From Lachnospiraceae bacterium UBA4631 (lineage in GTDB: Bacteria; Bacillota; Clostridia; Lachnospirales; Lachnospiraceae): a DNA stretch of 64,000 nucleotides. Positions 1 to 7,444 of the stretch are shown here, piece after piece. Location of the stretch: assembly GCA_002406015.1 (NCBI GenBank), contig DHMX01000008.1, positions 41,722 through 105,721 on the forward strand. The letters are read 5' to 3'. Both the position numbers and the translations under genes were made by a program. The notes under the pieces are model-generated. The model had not been told where the DNA came from. It worked only from the letters and a program-made list of their open reading frames with translations, and ran no database searches. Each line of letters opens with the position of its first letter. Positions within the stretch are counted from its first letter, which is position 1.

Positions 1-2
1 TT

Positions 3-1973
3 TTTATGGTGCGTGTAGCATCTTTGATGGATATGGTACATGCCGGATATGAGAAGGCAGATATTGCCGGTTTGTCACCGAAGAAGCAGTTGGAGGCAAT
101 TATTCCTAAGACAAAGGAATTTATGAGCAGTCAGTATGTTACTTATAATCGTTCCTTGCTTCCGTTGCTGGAAAAAAATGGTCTGCGTGTGATTACCAGA
201 CATGAGAATCTGACTGAAGCACAGCAAAGTTATGTGGATGATTTTTTTGATAAGGATGTGTATCCGGTATTAACACCAATGGCAGTAGACGCATCCAGAC
301 CATTTCCGTTGATTCGAAATAAAACTCTGAATATCGGAGCATTAATCTGGAAGCAGGATTCAGAGGAGGTTGAGATTGCAACCGTTCAGGTTCCGTCTGT
401 ACTTCCTAGAATCGTACATGTGCCAAGCAATCAGGAGGGGATGCAGGAGGTTATTTTACTGGAACAGGTAATTGAAAAGAATATTTCCAAGCTGTTCCTG
501 AATTATGAAGTAACCTGTGCGTTCCCGTACCGGATTATGCGAAATGCGGATTTGACGATAGATGAGGATGATGCCGCAGACTTGTTAAAGGAGATTGAAA
601 AGCAGATTAAGCAGCGGCAATGGGGAGAAGTAATCCGTCTGGAGGTCGAAGAAGGAATTGATAAAGAGCTGTTAAAGGAGTTAAGTAAGCAGCTTCATGT
701 AGAAAAGGAGCATATTTTTGCAATTAACGGACCGTTAGACCTGACCTTCCTTAGTAAGTTAAGCGGCTTGGATGGCTTTGAACATCTTAAGAATCCGAAG
801 TACACCCCGCAGCCGGTTCCGGAATTAAATCAGGAGGAAAATATTTTTGAACAGATTAAGCGAAAGGATATTTTCCTGCATCATCCATATGAAACCTTTA
901 ATCCGGTAGTGCAATTCATTGCACAGGCAGCCGTTGACCCGCAGGTATTGGCAATTAAGCAGACCTTGTACCGGGTATCCAGTCATTCGCCGATTATTGC
1001 AGCTCTTGCACAGGCAGCCGAGAATGGCAAGCAGGTTACGGTATTGGTAGAATTAAAGGCAAGATTTGATGAAGAAAATAATATTAACTGGGCAAAAATG
1101 CTGGAAAAAACAGGATGCCATGTTATTTATGGCTTGGTAGGACTCAAGACGCATTCCAAGATTTCATTGGTGGTACGACGGGAAGAGGATGGTATCAAAC
1201 GCTATGTTCATCTGGGAACCGGTAACTACAATGATGTAACGGCAAAGCTGTATACAGATACGGGAATCCTGACGGCATCGGATTCCATAGGTGAGGATGC
1301 AACAGCAGTCTTTAATATGCTGTCCGGATATTCCGAGCCGGCAAGCTGGAATAAGCTGATTGTTGCACCAATCTGGATGAAGAATACGGTTCTGGATTTG
1401 ATTCGGCGGGAGGCTGACAATGCAAGAGAAGGAAAGCAGGCACATATTATAGCGAAAATGAATTCCTTATGTGACCCGAAGGTGATGGAAGCCTTATATG
1501 AGGCTTCAGAAGCCGGTGTTAAGATTGAATTGATTGTGCGGGGAATTTGCTGTCTGCGGGCAGGCGTACCGGGCTTGAGTGAGAACATTACCGTACGTTC
1601 CATTGTCGGTAATTTCTTGGAGCATGCCAGAATTTTATATTGCTATAATGACGGCTTTGAAGAAATTTACATGGGAAGTGCGGATTGGATGCCTCGAAAT
1701 CTGGATAAGCGGGTAGAAATTATGTTCCCGGTAGAAGATAAGCAGGCAAAGGAGCAGGCAAAGCACATTCTGGATGTGCAACTGGCAGATACATTAAAGG
1801 CATATTTGTTACAGCCGGATGGCACCTATGTAAAGCAGGATTTGCGTGGCAAGGAAAAAATTTCCGCACAGGATGTATTCTGTAAGGAAGCAATTGAAGC
1901 AGCAAAGAAGGAGAAGGATTCTCATAAGGATATGCGAACCTTTGAACCGATTACGGCAGATACGGGAATATAA
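3..1973 (+). CDS. ppk1: Polyphosphate kinase 1, 5' end cut by window edge
   Basis: Makes inorganic polyphosphate reversibly from ATP through a phosphohistidine intermediate. The reading frame is open from the first complete codon at base 3, so the Met at base 6 is internal. The missing part is the family's N-terminal start. The visible 656 residues cover most of the usual roughly 700. Two histidines match the family's active-site positions: one in GLKTHSK near visible residue 384 and one in LEHARIL near residue 541. Between them lie the phospholipase D-like C-terminal folds (LGTGNYND, GSADWMPRNLDKR). The stop is one base before the ATG of the response regulator, so the kinase is probably co-transcribed with the two-component system downstream. 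Identification is firm; only the N-terminus is unseen. Confidence 0.95.
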   Translation, partial: FMVRVASLMDMVHAGYEKADIAGLSPKKQLEAIIPKTKEFMSSQYVTYNRSLLPLLEKNGLRVITRHENLTEAQQSYVDDFFDKDVYPVLTPMAVDASRPFPLIRNKTLNIGALIWKQDSEEVEIATVQVPSVLPRIVHVPSNQEGMQEVILLEQVIEKNISKLFLNYEVTCAFPYRIMRNADLTIDEDDAADLLKEIEKQIKQRQWGEVIRLEVEEGIDKELLKELSKQLHVEKEHIFAINGPLDLTFLSKLSGLDGFEHLKNPKYTPQPVPELNQEENIFEQIKRKDIFLHHPYETFNPVVQFIAQAAVDPQVLAIKQTLYRVSSHSPIIAALAQAAENGKQVTVLVELKARFDEENNINWAKMLEKTGCHVIYGLVGLKTHSKISLVVRREEDGIKRYVHLGTGNYNDVTAKLYTDTGILTASDSIGEDATAVFNMLSGYSEPASWNKLIVAPIWMKNTVLDLIRREADNAREGKQAHIIAKMNSLCDPKVMEALYEASEAGVKIELIVRGICCLRAGVPGLSENITVRSIVGNFLEHARILYCYNDGFEEIYMGSADWMPRNLDKRVEIMFPVEDKQAKEQAKHILDVQLADTLKAYLLQPDGTYVKQDLRGKEKISAQDVFCKEAIEAAKKEKDSHKDMRTFEPITADTGI

Positions 1974-1974
1974 A

Positions 1975-2634
1975 ATGATAAAAATACTAGTGGTGGATGA
2001 TGAACAGCCAATTGCAAATTATATAAAGATTACGTTGAAGCAGGCAGGCTATTATGCGGATTGTGTATATGACGGTATGGCGGCATTAGAGCAATTGCAG
2101 GAAAAGCAGTATGATTTGATTCTGTTAGATGTGATGCTGCCGGAACTGAATGGCTTTGAATTAATGGATACACTGGTGCCAATGGGAATCCCGGTTATAT
2201 TCCTGACCGCAAAGGACCGGATTCAGGATCGTGTAAAGGGTCTGCGGCTGGGAGCGGAGGATTACATTGTTAAGCCATTTGATGTTATGGAGCTGTTAGC
2301 GAGAGTTGAGGTAGTGCTGCGACGGTATAAGAAAGCAGAGGACTTAATTACGGTTGGAGACATTACGGTAGACCTACGCTCCATGCGTGTGTTGAAAGCA
2401 GGACAAGAGGTGGCATTGACACGAAAGGAATATGAATTGCTGGTACTGTTTATAAGGAATCAGAATACGGCACTTTATCGGGATACGATTTATGAACGTG
2501 TATGGGGAGGAGAACTGGAATACGGTAGCAAGACCGTAGACCTTCACGTACAGCGGTTGAGAAAGAAGCTGGGGCTGGAACAGGAGCTACAGGCAATTCC
2601 GAAGGTAGGCTATCGATTTGAGGTGAAGCTATGA
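1975..2634 (+). CDS. OmpR/PhoB-family response regulator
   Basis: Two-component response regulator of 219 residues. The receiver domain (residues 1-115) has the acidic pair DD near the start, the phospho-acceptor Asp near residue 52 (LLDVMLPELNG), a Thr in FLTAKD and the Lys of VKPFD. A C-terminal winged helix follows (LTRKEYELL, TVDLHVQRLRKKL). The frame is open further upstream inside ppk1, but the ATG at 1975 starts exactly at the receiver domain (MIKILVVDDEQ). It is therefore chosen over upstream starts, although the ribosome site (GGGAATA inside the ppk1 end) is weak. The stop overlaps the kinase start in ATGA, which implies translational coupling. Target genes are not visible; neighbours suggest a phosphate or envelope stress role, which is inference. 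Confidence 0.93.
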   Translation: MIKILVVDDEQPIANYIKITLKQAGYYADCVYDGMAALEQLQEKQYDLILLDVMLPELNGFELMDTLVPMGIPVIFLTAKDRIQDRVKGLRLGAEDYIVKPFDVMELLARVEVVLRRYKKAEDLITVGDITVDLRSMRVLKAGQEVALTRKEYELLVLFIRNQNTALYRDTIYERVWGGELEYGSKTVDLHVQRLRKKLGLEQELQAIPKVGYRFEVKL

Positions 2635-4061
2635 AGTTTCGGTATAAGATAACCTTGTGCATGATTAGTATGCTGGCAATATTTTATGGAATCGGAGGAA
2701 CGGTGTTAATCTCCGGTTCCTTTCGTTCTGCCTTGGAACGGGAAAAGGAGGGTGCAAGGGATTCTTATCAGATGATTCTGGACACCTTGCAGGTTTTGAA
2801 TCAATCCGGACAATGGCAGGATGAAAATATGGTATCGGATGTTTTGAAACAGTTATCCAGAGAAGGCAGTACCTCATGGGCTGCCTTGCAGCTACAGGGA
2901 AAAGAGAAGGTGCTGTATCAGTCCGGAAATATATGGGATTATTTTTTGGACCAAAGGCAGCAGTTGGAGTCCGGAATATGCAGAATCAGTAATTTCTCGG
3001 ACGATGCCGGAAGAAAATATTTACAGGTGTCCGGTATCGTATCCTTTGGCGAGGAGCAGTTGGTTTTAAATGCGGCATATGATATTACATCGATATATGA
3101 GACAAGAGAAGCACAGCAGAGGGTATATACAAGGGTGTATTTCAGTATGCTGGGAATCTGTCTGGTAATTGTATATCTGATTGCGTATATGCTGACCCGT
3201 CCGTTATCGAAATTGTCAAAGGCAACCAGACGGTTAGCATCCGGTAATCTTTCGTATCGTTCCATGATAAAGTCGGATGATGAGATAGGAAGTCTGGCAC
3301 AGGACTTTAATCAGATGGCAGAGCATTTAGAGAAAAACGTGGATGCCATGCAGGAAACAGTAGAGCGTCAGGAGCAGTTTATGGGAAGCTTTGCACATGA
3401 ACTAAAGACTCCTATGACTTCGATTATCGGTTATGCGGATTTGATTCGGCGGCAGACCCTGTCAACCGAGGAGGAAGCAGAGGCAGCTAATTATATTTAT
3501 ACAGAAGGTAAACGACTGGAACGGTTGTCTCATAAAATGCTGGATATTGTATCGATTGATAAGGGAAAACTTACATTTGTGACGGTATCACCGGAGACAA
3601 TTGTTCATGAACTGACAGAGTATCTGCGTCCGATTTATCAAAAGAGTGAGATTAGAATAGAGGAACAGTGCGAGGCGGGAAGCTGTCTGTTGGAGCCGGA
3701 TTTATTTCGCTCCTTACTTATAAATCTGCTGGATAACAGCCGGAAGGCAATGGTGGATAAGGGCGGTCAGATTACGATTGAATTAAAGCTGTTGCCGGAT
3801 GGGTGTCAGCTAGAGGTGGCGGATGATGGACCCGGTGCGACAAAGGAGGATATGCAACGATTGACAGAAGCCTTTTATCGTGTGGATAAGGCACGTTCCC
3901 GAAAGTTGGGAGGTGCAGGGCTTGGTCTGACCTTGTGTGAGCGGATTGCCGAATTACATCAGGGAACGATTCAGTTTGCAGATAATTTACCGCGTGGAAT
4001 GCGGGTAATTGTAGTATTGCGGGGAGGCAGAGAGCATGAAGAAACGAGTAAAGCAAATTAG
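2631..4061 (+). CDS. Sensor histidine kinase (HAMP-HisKA-HATPase)
   Basis: Membrane sensor kinase of 476 residues, cognate to the response regulator it overlaps by 4 bases. Layout: TM helix near residues 8-28, extracytoplasmic sensor region to about 165, second TM about 165-188 (ISMLGICLVIVYLIAYM region), HAMP linker 190-242, HisKA with phospho-acceptor His near residue 256 (FAHELKTPMTS), then an ATPase with N box (LLINLLDNSRKA), G1 box (VADDGPG) and G2 box (GGAGLGLTLCE). All catalytic motifs are present. The sensor domain has no feature that reveals the stimulus. Its 3' end overlaps the next gene by 26 bases. Confidence 0.93.
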   Translation: MKFRYKITLCMISMLAIFYGIGGTVLISGSFRSALEREKEGARDSYQMILDTLQVLNQSGQWQDENMVSDVLKQLSREGSTSWAALQLQGKEKVLYQSGNIWDYFLDQRQQLESGICRISNFSDDAGRKYLQVSGIVSFGEEQLVLNAAYDITSIYETREAQQRVYTRVYFSMLGICLVIVYLIAYMLTRPLSKLSKATRRLASGNLSYRSMIKSDDEIGSLAQDFNQMAEHLEKNVDAMQETVERQEQFMGSFAHELKTPMTSIIGYADLIRRQTLSTEEEAEAANYIYTEGKRLERLSHKMLDIVSIDKGKLTFVTVSPETIVHELTEYLRPIYQKSEIRIEEQCEAGSCLLEPDLFRSLLINLLDNSRKAMVDKGGQITIELKLLPDGCQLEVADDGPGATKEDMQRLTEAFYRVDKARSRKLGGAGLGLTLCERIAELHQGTIQFADNLPRGMRVIVVLRGGREHEETSKAN

Positions 4062-4803
4062 TTATATAATTCTGGCTCTGTGCGTGCTTGCAGGCGGCTA
4101 TCTGATGCCGAAATGGTGGATTAACTGGCAGGATTCCAAGCAGGCGGCAGCCGTAGAGGATTATGCGGTAAGAGATGTGTCACTTCAGGTGTCAAACGTG
4201 TTGATAAATCGTATGAAAGGTATCCGTGATGGAGCGAATACGTTAATTGAGGTAGAAAGCAATGCATATGCATATCGGACACAAGAGGAAATCGAAGATA
4301 TAACATGGGCGGCTCTGAATACCTTCACATTAAATGCAGTGAGTGGAGGATATACCTATGTAAAGGAAGATATGTATGAGGATTGGTATGATTATATGCT
4401 CGTAATTGATGACAAGGAAGGAATGAGCTATGGAATCTGGAATTGCTCTATCATATTTAATGAGTGGTCTGCACATATCATTTTGGATGATGAAACAGGA
4501 ATGGTACTTGCATATGAATGTTATGGTATGGATGACTGCATAGAGCTGGATGATTTTCTGGCACAGGAGGAAGAACTGCGAAGAATTTTGACCGATTATT
4601 ATGATATGTGGAATGTGGAATTAAAAAGCATGAAAGGCTTTGAAGGAAAGGATTTAGAAGAAGATTACATAGAAGAAAATGAATATCCTTTATATGATGG
4701 TTATACAGTGACTGTGACATATTCCATAACGGACGGACAGGGAAACACCATTAATCTGAATTGTGTGTTCTTTCATGATGGGTATAACATCGGATATAGT
4801 TAG
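4036..4803 (+). CDS. Membrane-anchored protein of unknown function, TCS operon
   Basis: 255 residues with one N-terminal membrane helix (about residues 8-27, no lipobox) and an acidic, aromatic-rich extracytoplasmic part. I do not recognise a family. The start lies inside the kinase gene (26-base overlap), so it is almost surely the last gene of the ppk1-regulator-kinase operon. Accessory proteins in this position often modulate the sensor kinase or are its output; nothing in the sequence decides between these. Confidence 0.75.
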   Translation: MKKRVKQISYIILALCVLAGGYLMPKWWINWQDSKQAAAVEDYAVRDVSLQVSNVLINRMKGIRDGANTLIEVESNAYAYRTQEEIEDITWAALNTFTLNAVSGGYTYVKEDMYEDWYDYMLVIDDKEGMSYGIWNCSIIFNEWSAHIILDDETGMVLAYECYGMDDCIELDDFLAQEEELRRILTDYYDMWNVELKSMKGFEGKDLEEDYIEENEYPLYDGYTVTVTYSITDGQGNTINLNCVFFHDGYNIGYS

Positions 4804-4917
4804 AGCTAATTGGTTTATAAAAATTTATGAATTGTGATGCTGATTTGATGCCGGATTGTTGCTGATATGATAAGGTATCCTGTTATGGTAAGGACAACAC
4901 AGAAGGAAGGTGTTGCA

Positions 4918-5316
4918 ATGAATCATAAGGAGCGAAAGCAATTTGGAAGTGAAATAGCGGTTTGGATTGGACGTATATTGGGAATCCTCGGAGCCATTGG
5001 GTTCTTGGCACTGATGGGTGCCAATTCGATTCAGAACCAGCAGCAGTATAGGAATACATCAGAAAGAAAACCTGCAAGATACAGAATGGAGGAAGTTATA
5101 GAATATATTACAGAGGATGCAGCGGAGGATGCAGCAGAAGATGCAACAGAGTACATGACAGAGGGCAAGACAGAAGATACAGCAGAATACACAACGGAGG
5201 ATGCAGCAGAAGATACAGAAGAGTACACAACGGAGGATGCAGCAGAAGATACAGTAGAGTACATGATAGAGCAACCGCATGGAAAGGCGGGAAGGGTGGA
5301 ATTGATAGTAAAGTAG
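4918..5316 (+). CDS. Small membrane protein with acidic tandem repeats
   Basis: 132 residues from the ATG at 4918, chosen because AAGGAAGG lies just upstream and the earlier in-frame ATG at 4867 has no ribosome site. One membrane helix lies near residues 15-35 (ILGILGAIGFLALMG). It is followed by a hydrophilic tail of Thr/Glu/Asp/Ala/Tyr repeats: a 12-residue unit of the type EYTTEDAAEDTx occurs twice exactly and in degenerate form before that. No known family. The repeat DNA makes several long false frames on the other strand. Confidence 0.6.
   Translation: MNHKERKQFGSEIAVWIGRILGILGAIGFLALMGANSIQNQQQYRNTSERKPARYRMEEVIEYITEDAAEDAAEDATEYMTEGKTEDTAEYTTEDAAEDTEEYTTEDAAEDTVEYMIEQPHGKAGRVELIVK
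5101..5268 (+). repeat. In-gene tandem repeat, 36-base unit
   Basis: Within the gene at 4918, a 36-base unit (EYTTEDAAEDT plus one variable residue) is present twice with one or two differences, and shorter GATGCAGCAGAAGAT-type copies precede it. All differences keep the frame, as expected of a repeat that changes length by slippage in whole codons. Confidence 0.75.
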
Positions 5317-5400
5317 GAGGGCTGGAATCCGGAATCATAGATGTGCGGACGCTGGGATTTAATGTAAGTATTCCATGCAGGTATTTGGGCAAAAAAGAAC

Positions 5401-5429
5401 TTGCCTATAGAAAGAAAAGTTGTTATAAT
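5401..5429 (+). promoter_or_regulatory. Sigma-A promoter for tRNA-Leu
   Basis: TTGCCT at 5401-5406, 17-base spacer, perfect TATAAT at 5424-5429. The tRNA 5' half starts 14 bases after the -10. This promoter originally served the interrupted tRNA and now also reads into the intact tRNA at 5511. Confidence 0.8.
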
Positions 5430-5442
5430 CGAACTTGTGCAA

Positions 5443-5484
5443 GCGGGCATGGCGGAATTGGCAGACGTGCTAGATTTAGGTTCT
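5443..5484 (+). pseudogene. tRNA-Leu(UAG) 5' half, interrupted gene
   Basis: Acceptor strand GCGGGCA, a D-arm matching tRNA-Leu, and the anticodon arm CTAGA-TTTAGGT-TCT, after which similarity stops at 5484. The missing 3' half, with the exactly complementary acceptor strand TGCCCGC, lies at 7384-7435. Joining the two across the shared 13-base AGATTTAGGTTCT gives an 81-base tRNA-Leu with all stems paired. The gene is therefore disrupted in its anticodon arm by the DNA between. Confidence 0.88.
5472..5484 (+). repeat. Left attachment core (attL-like)
   Basis: AGATTTAGGTTCT, the anticodon loop plus three stem pairs of tRNA-Leu(UAG). The same 13 bases occur at 5540-5552 (in the intact tRNA) and 7384-7396 (in the 3' half). 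Confidence 0.8.
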
Positions 5485-5510
5485 TCCGACATACAAGCGA
5501 CAAAACAAAT

Positions 5511-5592
5511 GCGGAACTGATGGAATTGGCAGACATGCAAGATTTAGGTTCTTGTGCCGTGAGGCGTGTGGGTTCAAGTCCCACGTTCCGCA
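5511..5592 (+). tRNA. tRNA-Leu (anticodon TAG), element-borne
   Basis: 82 bases. Acceptor GCGGAAC pairs with GTTCCGC (seven pairs) and A is the discriminator. The anticodon stem is CAAGA/TCTTG around TTTAGGT (anticodon TAG). A long variable arm and T-arm GTGGG-TTCAAGT-CCCAC follow. CCA is not encoded. It lies 26 bases beyond the broken 5' half of another tRNA-Leu(UAG), inside the inserted element, and its stems differ from that one, so it is not a simple duplicate. It probably supplies the decoding lost by the insertion. Confidence 0.93.
5540..5552 (+). repeat. Third copy of the attachment core
   Basis: AGATTTAGGTTCT inside the intact tRNA-Leu. It could be a second integration site or could recombine with either flanking copy. 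Confidence 0.6.
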
Positions 5593-5664
5593 TCATTTAC
5601 AAGAGTTTTCTATGAATCGTAAGATTTATGGAAAGCCCTTTTACTTTACTCTTTTTCAACCTGA

Positions 5665-6150
5665 ATGAATAAGAACAACTCCATTTGTAAGGGAATAAGT
5701 GTATATACGCTTAAAATGGAACGTTCTGCATTATCAATGCTTTATAGTAAACAGATAGATATTTGTTGCCAAGAAGGGACAATAGAGCGATTGTGCGTTC
5801 ACGCAAGGCAACGGGAAACGACAGACATTACAGCAGAGAAGGAAAATATAAAGATATATTTATTATGGCAGTTGCGACTGGAAGTAGACGGAAGGATTTA
5901 ACCAACCTTCATACAAGTGATTTGATTGTGAAAAATGGCAATTTATACATATCATTTAAAGGCTCAAAAGGCGGTAGAAACCGCTTGAGTCCTGTTACAA
6001 GAATATGCTAAATGGGTGCAGGAAATCTTCTTAAAACGGCAAATAGAAGGCAAAGAAAAGGTGTTTGATAAAGTACCACGGAAGATTGATGTACATTCCC
6101 TTAGACGAGAATATGCTCAAAATCTATATCGTGACATTCAAAGGGATGCA
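5665..6150 (+). pseudogene. Decayed tyrosine recombinase (integrase)
   Basis: Pieces of one phage/ICE-type integrase lie in three frames. 5665-5765 gives an N-terminal core-binding stretch (YTLKMERSALSMLYSKQ). 5780-6000 gives the first catalytic region with the conserved Arg in MAVATGSRRKDLTNLHTSDL. 6010-6150 gives the HxxR box (DVHSLRREYAQNLY). At least two frameshifts separate them. The C-terminal part with the catalytic Tyr is missing, replaced at about 6150 by an IS91-like fragment. This is the likely integrase of the element in tRNA-Leu. Family call is good, exact limits approximate. Confidence 0.75.
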
Positions 6151-6309
6151 GTTCTTACCACAGTTAGGACAGCCATACATGGCACCACCGTGAGAAGGGT
6201 CACCACAATGAATCATCTTGTTGACATTTTCAATGACAGCAGGACGAGGATGGGGTTCGTAAATGATGTGTTCATAATAATCAGTAAAAATGGCTTGTAA
6301 TATATTCAT
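6124..6309 (-). pseudogene. IS91-like transposase N-terminal fragment
   Basis: Read on the minus strand from an ATG at 6309. The roughly 50 residues match the start of IS91-type transposases with a zinc-binding domain (ENVNKMIHCGDPSHGG, YGCPNCGK). Similarity ends right after the CPNCGK motif, and beyond it the sequence is integrase DNA in the other orientation. So only the N-terminus survives. It probably truncated the integrase when it inserted. Confidence 0.6.
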
Positions 6310-6350
6310 AATGGAATTTTACAATAAAGAAAGAGATGGGGAAACCCCTT

Positions 6351-6437
6351 CCCCTCATTCATGAGGGGTTAGGGGAGTTGAGAGTGTCGAAGACACTTTT
6401 TTGTCTTGAAAACTAAGTGTATGGATGATACACTTAG
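6351..6437 (+). promoter_or_regulatory. Three consecutive hairpins before membrane gene
   Basis: CCCCTCATTCATGAGGGG (6351-6368) is an 18-base palindrome. AGTGTC-GAA-GACACT followed by five Ts (6383-6402) is a small terminator. CTAAGTGTAT and ATACACTTAG (6413-6422, 6428-6437) form a perfect 10-pair stem with a 5-base loop, ending 28 bases before the next start codon. The middle one may end transcription from the tRNA side; the last could be an operator or leader structure. Confidence 0.5.
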
Positions 6438-6465
6438 TTAAATCGAAAGTTGTGGAGGAGAGATT

Positions 6466-7071
6466 ATGAACAGAATAATTTCCCAAATTGGAGCAGTAGT
6501 CGTAACAATTACTGTATTTCTTTTTGCTATATGTCTGATTGCTGATTTACCATTTGTTTCATATCTCGTGTGTATGTTTTTACCTCTGGGATACATTATG
6601 ATGGCAGTAGGGTTTCAATATGAAAGCTGCGAAGAACGGAAAGTTTCTGCCAGTGTCGGTGTTGTTATTGCCGTTATCTATGCGGTGATGGTTCTATTAG
6701 TATATTATGCCCAGACAACGAGCGTTCAACTGGGCGGTTTGAATGAGCAAGCCGTTCGAATATTAGATTTTCAGCGTGGTGGTCTGTTATTCAATTATGA
6801 TTTGCTTGGTTACGGAATGATGGCACTTTCCACATTATTTATTGGTCTTTCTATCAATCCAAGTTCGAAAGCGGACAAGTGGCTGAAATATTTGATGATA
6901 CTACATGGCATTTTTTTTATTGGATGTTTTATTATGCCGATGACAGGTGTATTCACAAGCATGGAAAGCGGAGAAAGTGGAAACGGAGGTACTATTGCAC
7001 TATTATGTTGGTGTGTATATTTTTTTCCTATTGGTGTATTAGCATATAAGCATTTCCAAAAGACTCAGTAA
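6466..7071 (+). CDS. Multi-pass membrane protein of unknown function
   Basis: 201 residues, about six hydrophobic segments (near residues 7-27, 30-50, 63-83, 112-130, 142-162, 175-195), no catalytic motif seen. The ATG at 6466 follows a good GGAGGAG ribosome site. It is the only intact protein gene inside the element that splits tRNA-Leu, so it is either cargo or a gene kept for its own use. I do not recognise the family. Confidence 0.75.
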   Translation: MNRIISQIGAVVVTITVFLFAICLIADLPFVSYLVCMFLPLGYIMMAVGFQYESCEERKVSASVGVVIAVIYAVMVLLVYYAQTTSVQLGGLNEQAVRILDFQRGGLLFNYDLLGYGMMALSTLFIGLSINPSSKADKWLKYLMILHGIFFIGCFIMPMTGVFTSMESGESGNGGTIALLCWCVYFFPIGVLAYKHFQKTQ

Positions 7072-7096
7072 CAACTTCAAGTTTGTTTAATTGTAG

Positions 7097-7145
7097 CGTG
7101 TCAAGGGGTGCTTGTTTACAAGCATACATTTTACCCCTTTACACG
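7097..7145 (+). repeat. Nested inverted repeat
   Basis: CGTGTCAAGGGGT (7097-7109) pairs with ACCCCTTTACACG (7133-7145) with one mismatch. Inside it TGCTTGT/ACAAGCA (7109-7124) forms a second hairpin with a 2-base loop. There is no T-run, so it is not an obvious terminator. It may be a recombination, nicking or transposon-end structure. Confidence 0.55.
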
Positions 7146-7174
7146 GCGGAAACAGCTAAATATTAAAATCTTAA

Positions 7175-7208
7175 AAGAGGGTATGAGTGCTTTTTCTCAT
7201 ATCCTCTT
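7175..7208 (+). terminator. Hairpin after membrane protein gene
   Basis: AAGAGGGTATGAG / CTCATATCCTCTT, 13 pairs with one G-T, 8-base T-rich loop, followed by an AT-rich but not strictly T-only stretch. Plausible terminator of the gene at 6466. Confidence 0.5.
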
Positions 7209-7383
7209 GATTATATAAAAATATATTTTTGTTTATTGAAAAAAATATAAAAATATGTTAATCTAAGGCGGTAAACTGTATGCTATGTTTACAGATTGTT
7301 AGATTGTATTTTTAAGAAAATGCAGTATTTAAGCGGTTTAAGGAAAAAACAAGCACGCTAGATTATCAGACACTAATAAAATG
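7209..7383. other. AT-rich non-coding DNA at the element's right end
   Basis: No gene. It contains a nested inverted repeat at 7260-7305 (AATCTAA/TTAGATT outside, GTAAAC/GTTTAC inside), the kind of symmetry seen at recombinase arm sites. GCACGCTAGATT at 7353-7364 resembles the tRNA-Leu anticodon arm and may be a decayed core copy or chance. Confidence 0.5.
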
Positions 7384-7435
7384 AGATTTAGGTTCTAGTG
7401 TCCCCGACGTGCAGGTTCAAGTCCTGTTGCCCGCA
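7384..7435 (+). pseudogene. tRNA-Leu(UAG) 3' half
   Basis: Starts with the shared core AGATTTAGGTTCT, continues with AG closing the anticodon stem, a short variable arm, the T-arm GCAGG-TTCAAGT-CCTGT and the acceptor strand TGCCCGC, discriminator A at 7435. It is complementary to the 5' half at 5443 and not to the intact tRNA at 5511. No promoter of its own is evident. Confidence 0.88.
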
Positions 7436-7444
7436 TTGAACCTA

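Larger units (their letters stand above)
5485..7396 (+). mobile_element. 1.9-kb degenerate integrative element in tRNA-Leu
   Basis: Bounded by direct repeats of AGATTTAGGTTCT (5472-5484 and 7384-7396), the usual result of tyrosine-recombinase integration at an anticodon loop. Removing 5485-7396 restores a complete tRNA-Leu. Contents in order: a complete tRNA-Leu(UAG), a tyrosine integrase broken by frameshifts and lacking its C-terminus, an antisense IS91-like transposase fragment, three hairpins, one membrane protein gene and AT-rich DNA with nested inverted repeats. The integrase is decayed, so the element should be immobile unless supplied in trans. The limits are inferred from the repeats. 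Confidence 0.75.

Noticed and set aside
1226..1603. 125-residue minus-strand frame within ppk1
   Set aside because: Shadow frame of a conserved enzyme with no start signal.
5031..5540. 169-residue open frame on the minus strand over the acidic repeats
   Set aside because: It is the mirror of the in-frame DNA repeat and crosses the tRNA genes. It has no ribosome site and low-complexity Ser/Ala/Val content only.
7353..7364. GCACGCTAGATT as a fourth tRNA-Leu core
   Set aside because: Only a partial match with no flanking tRNA structure; may be chance.
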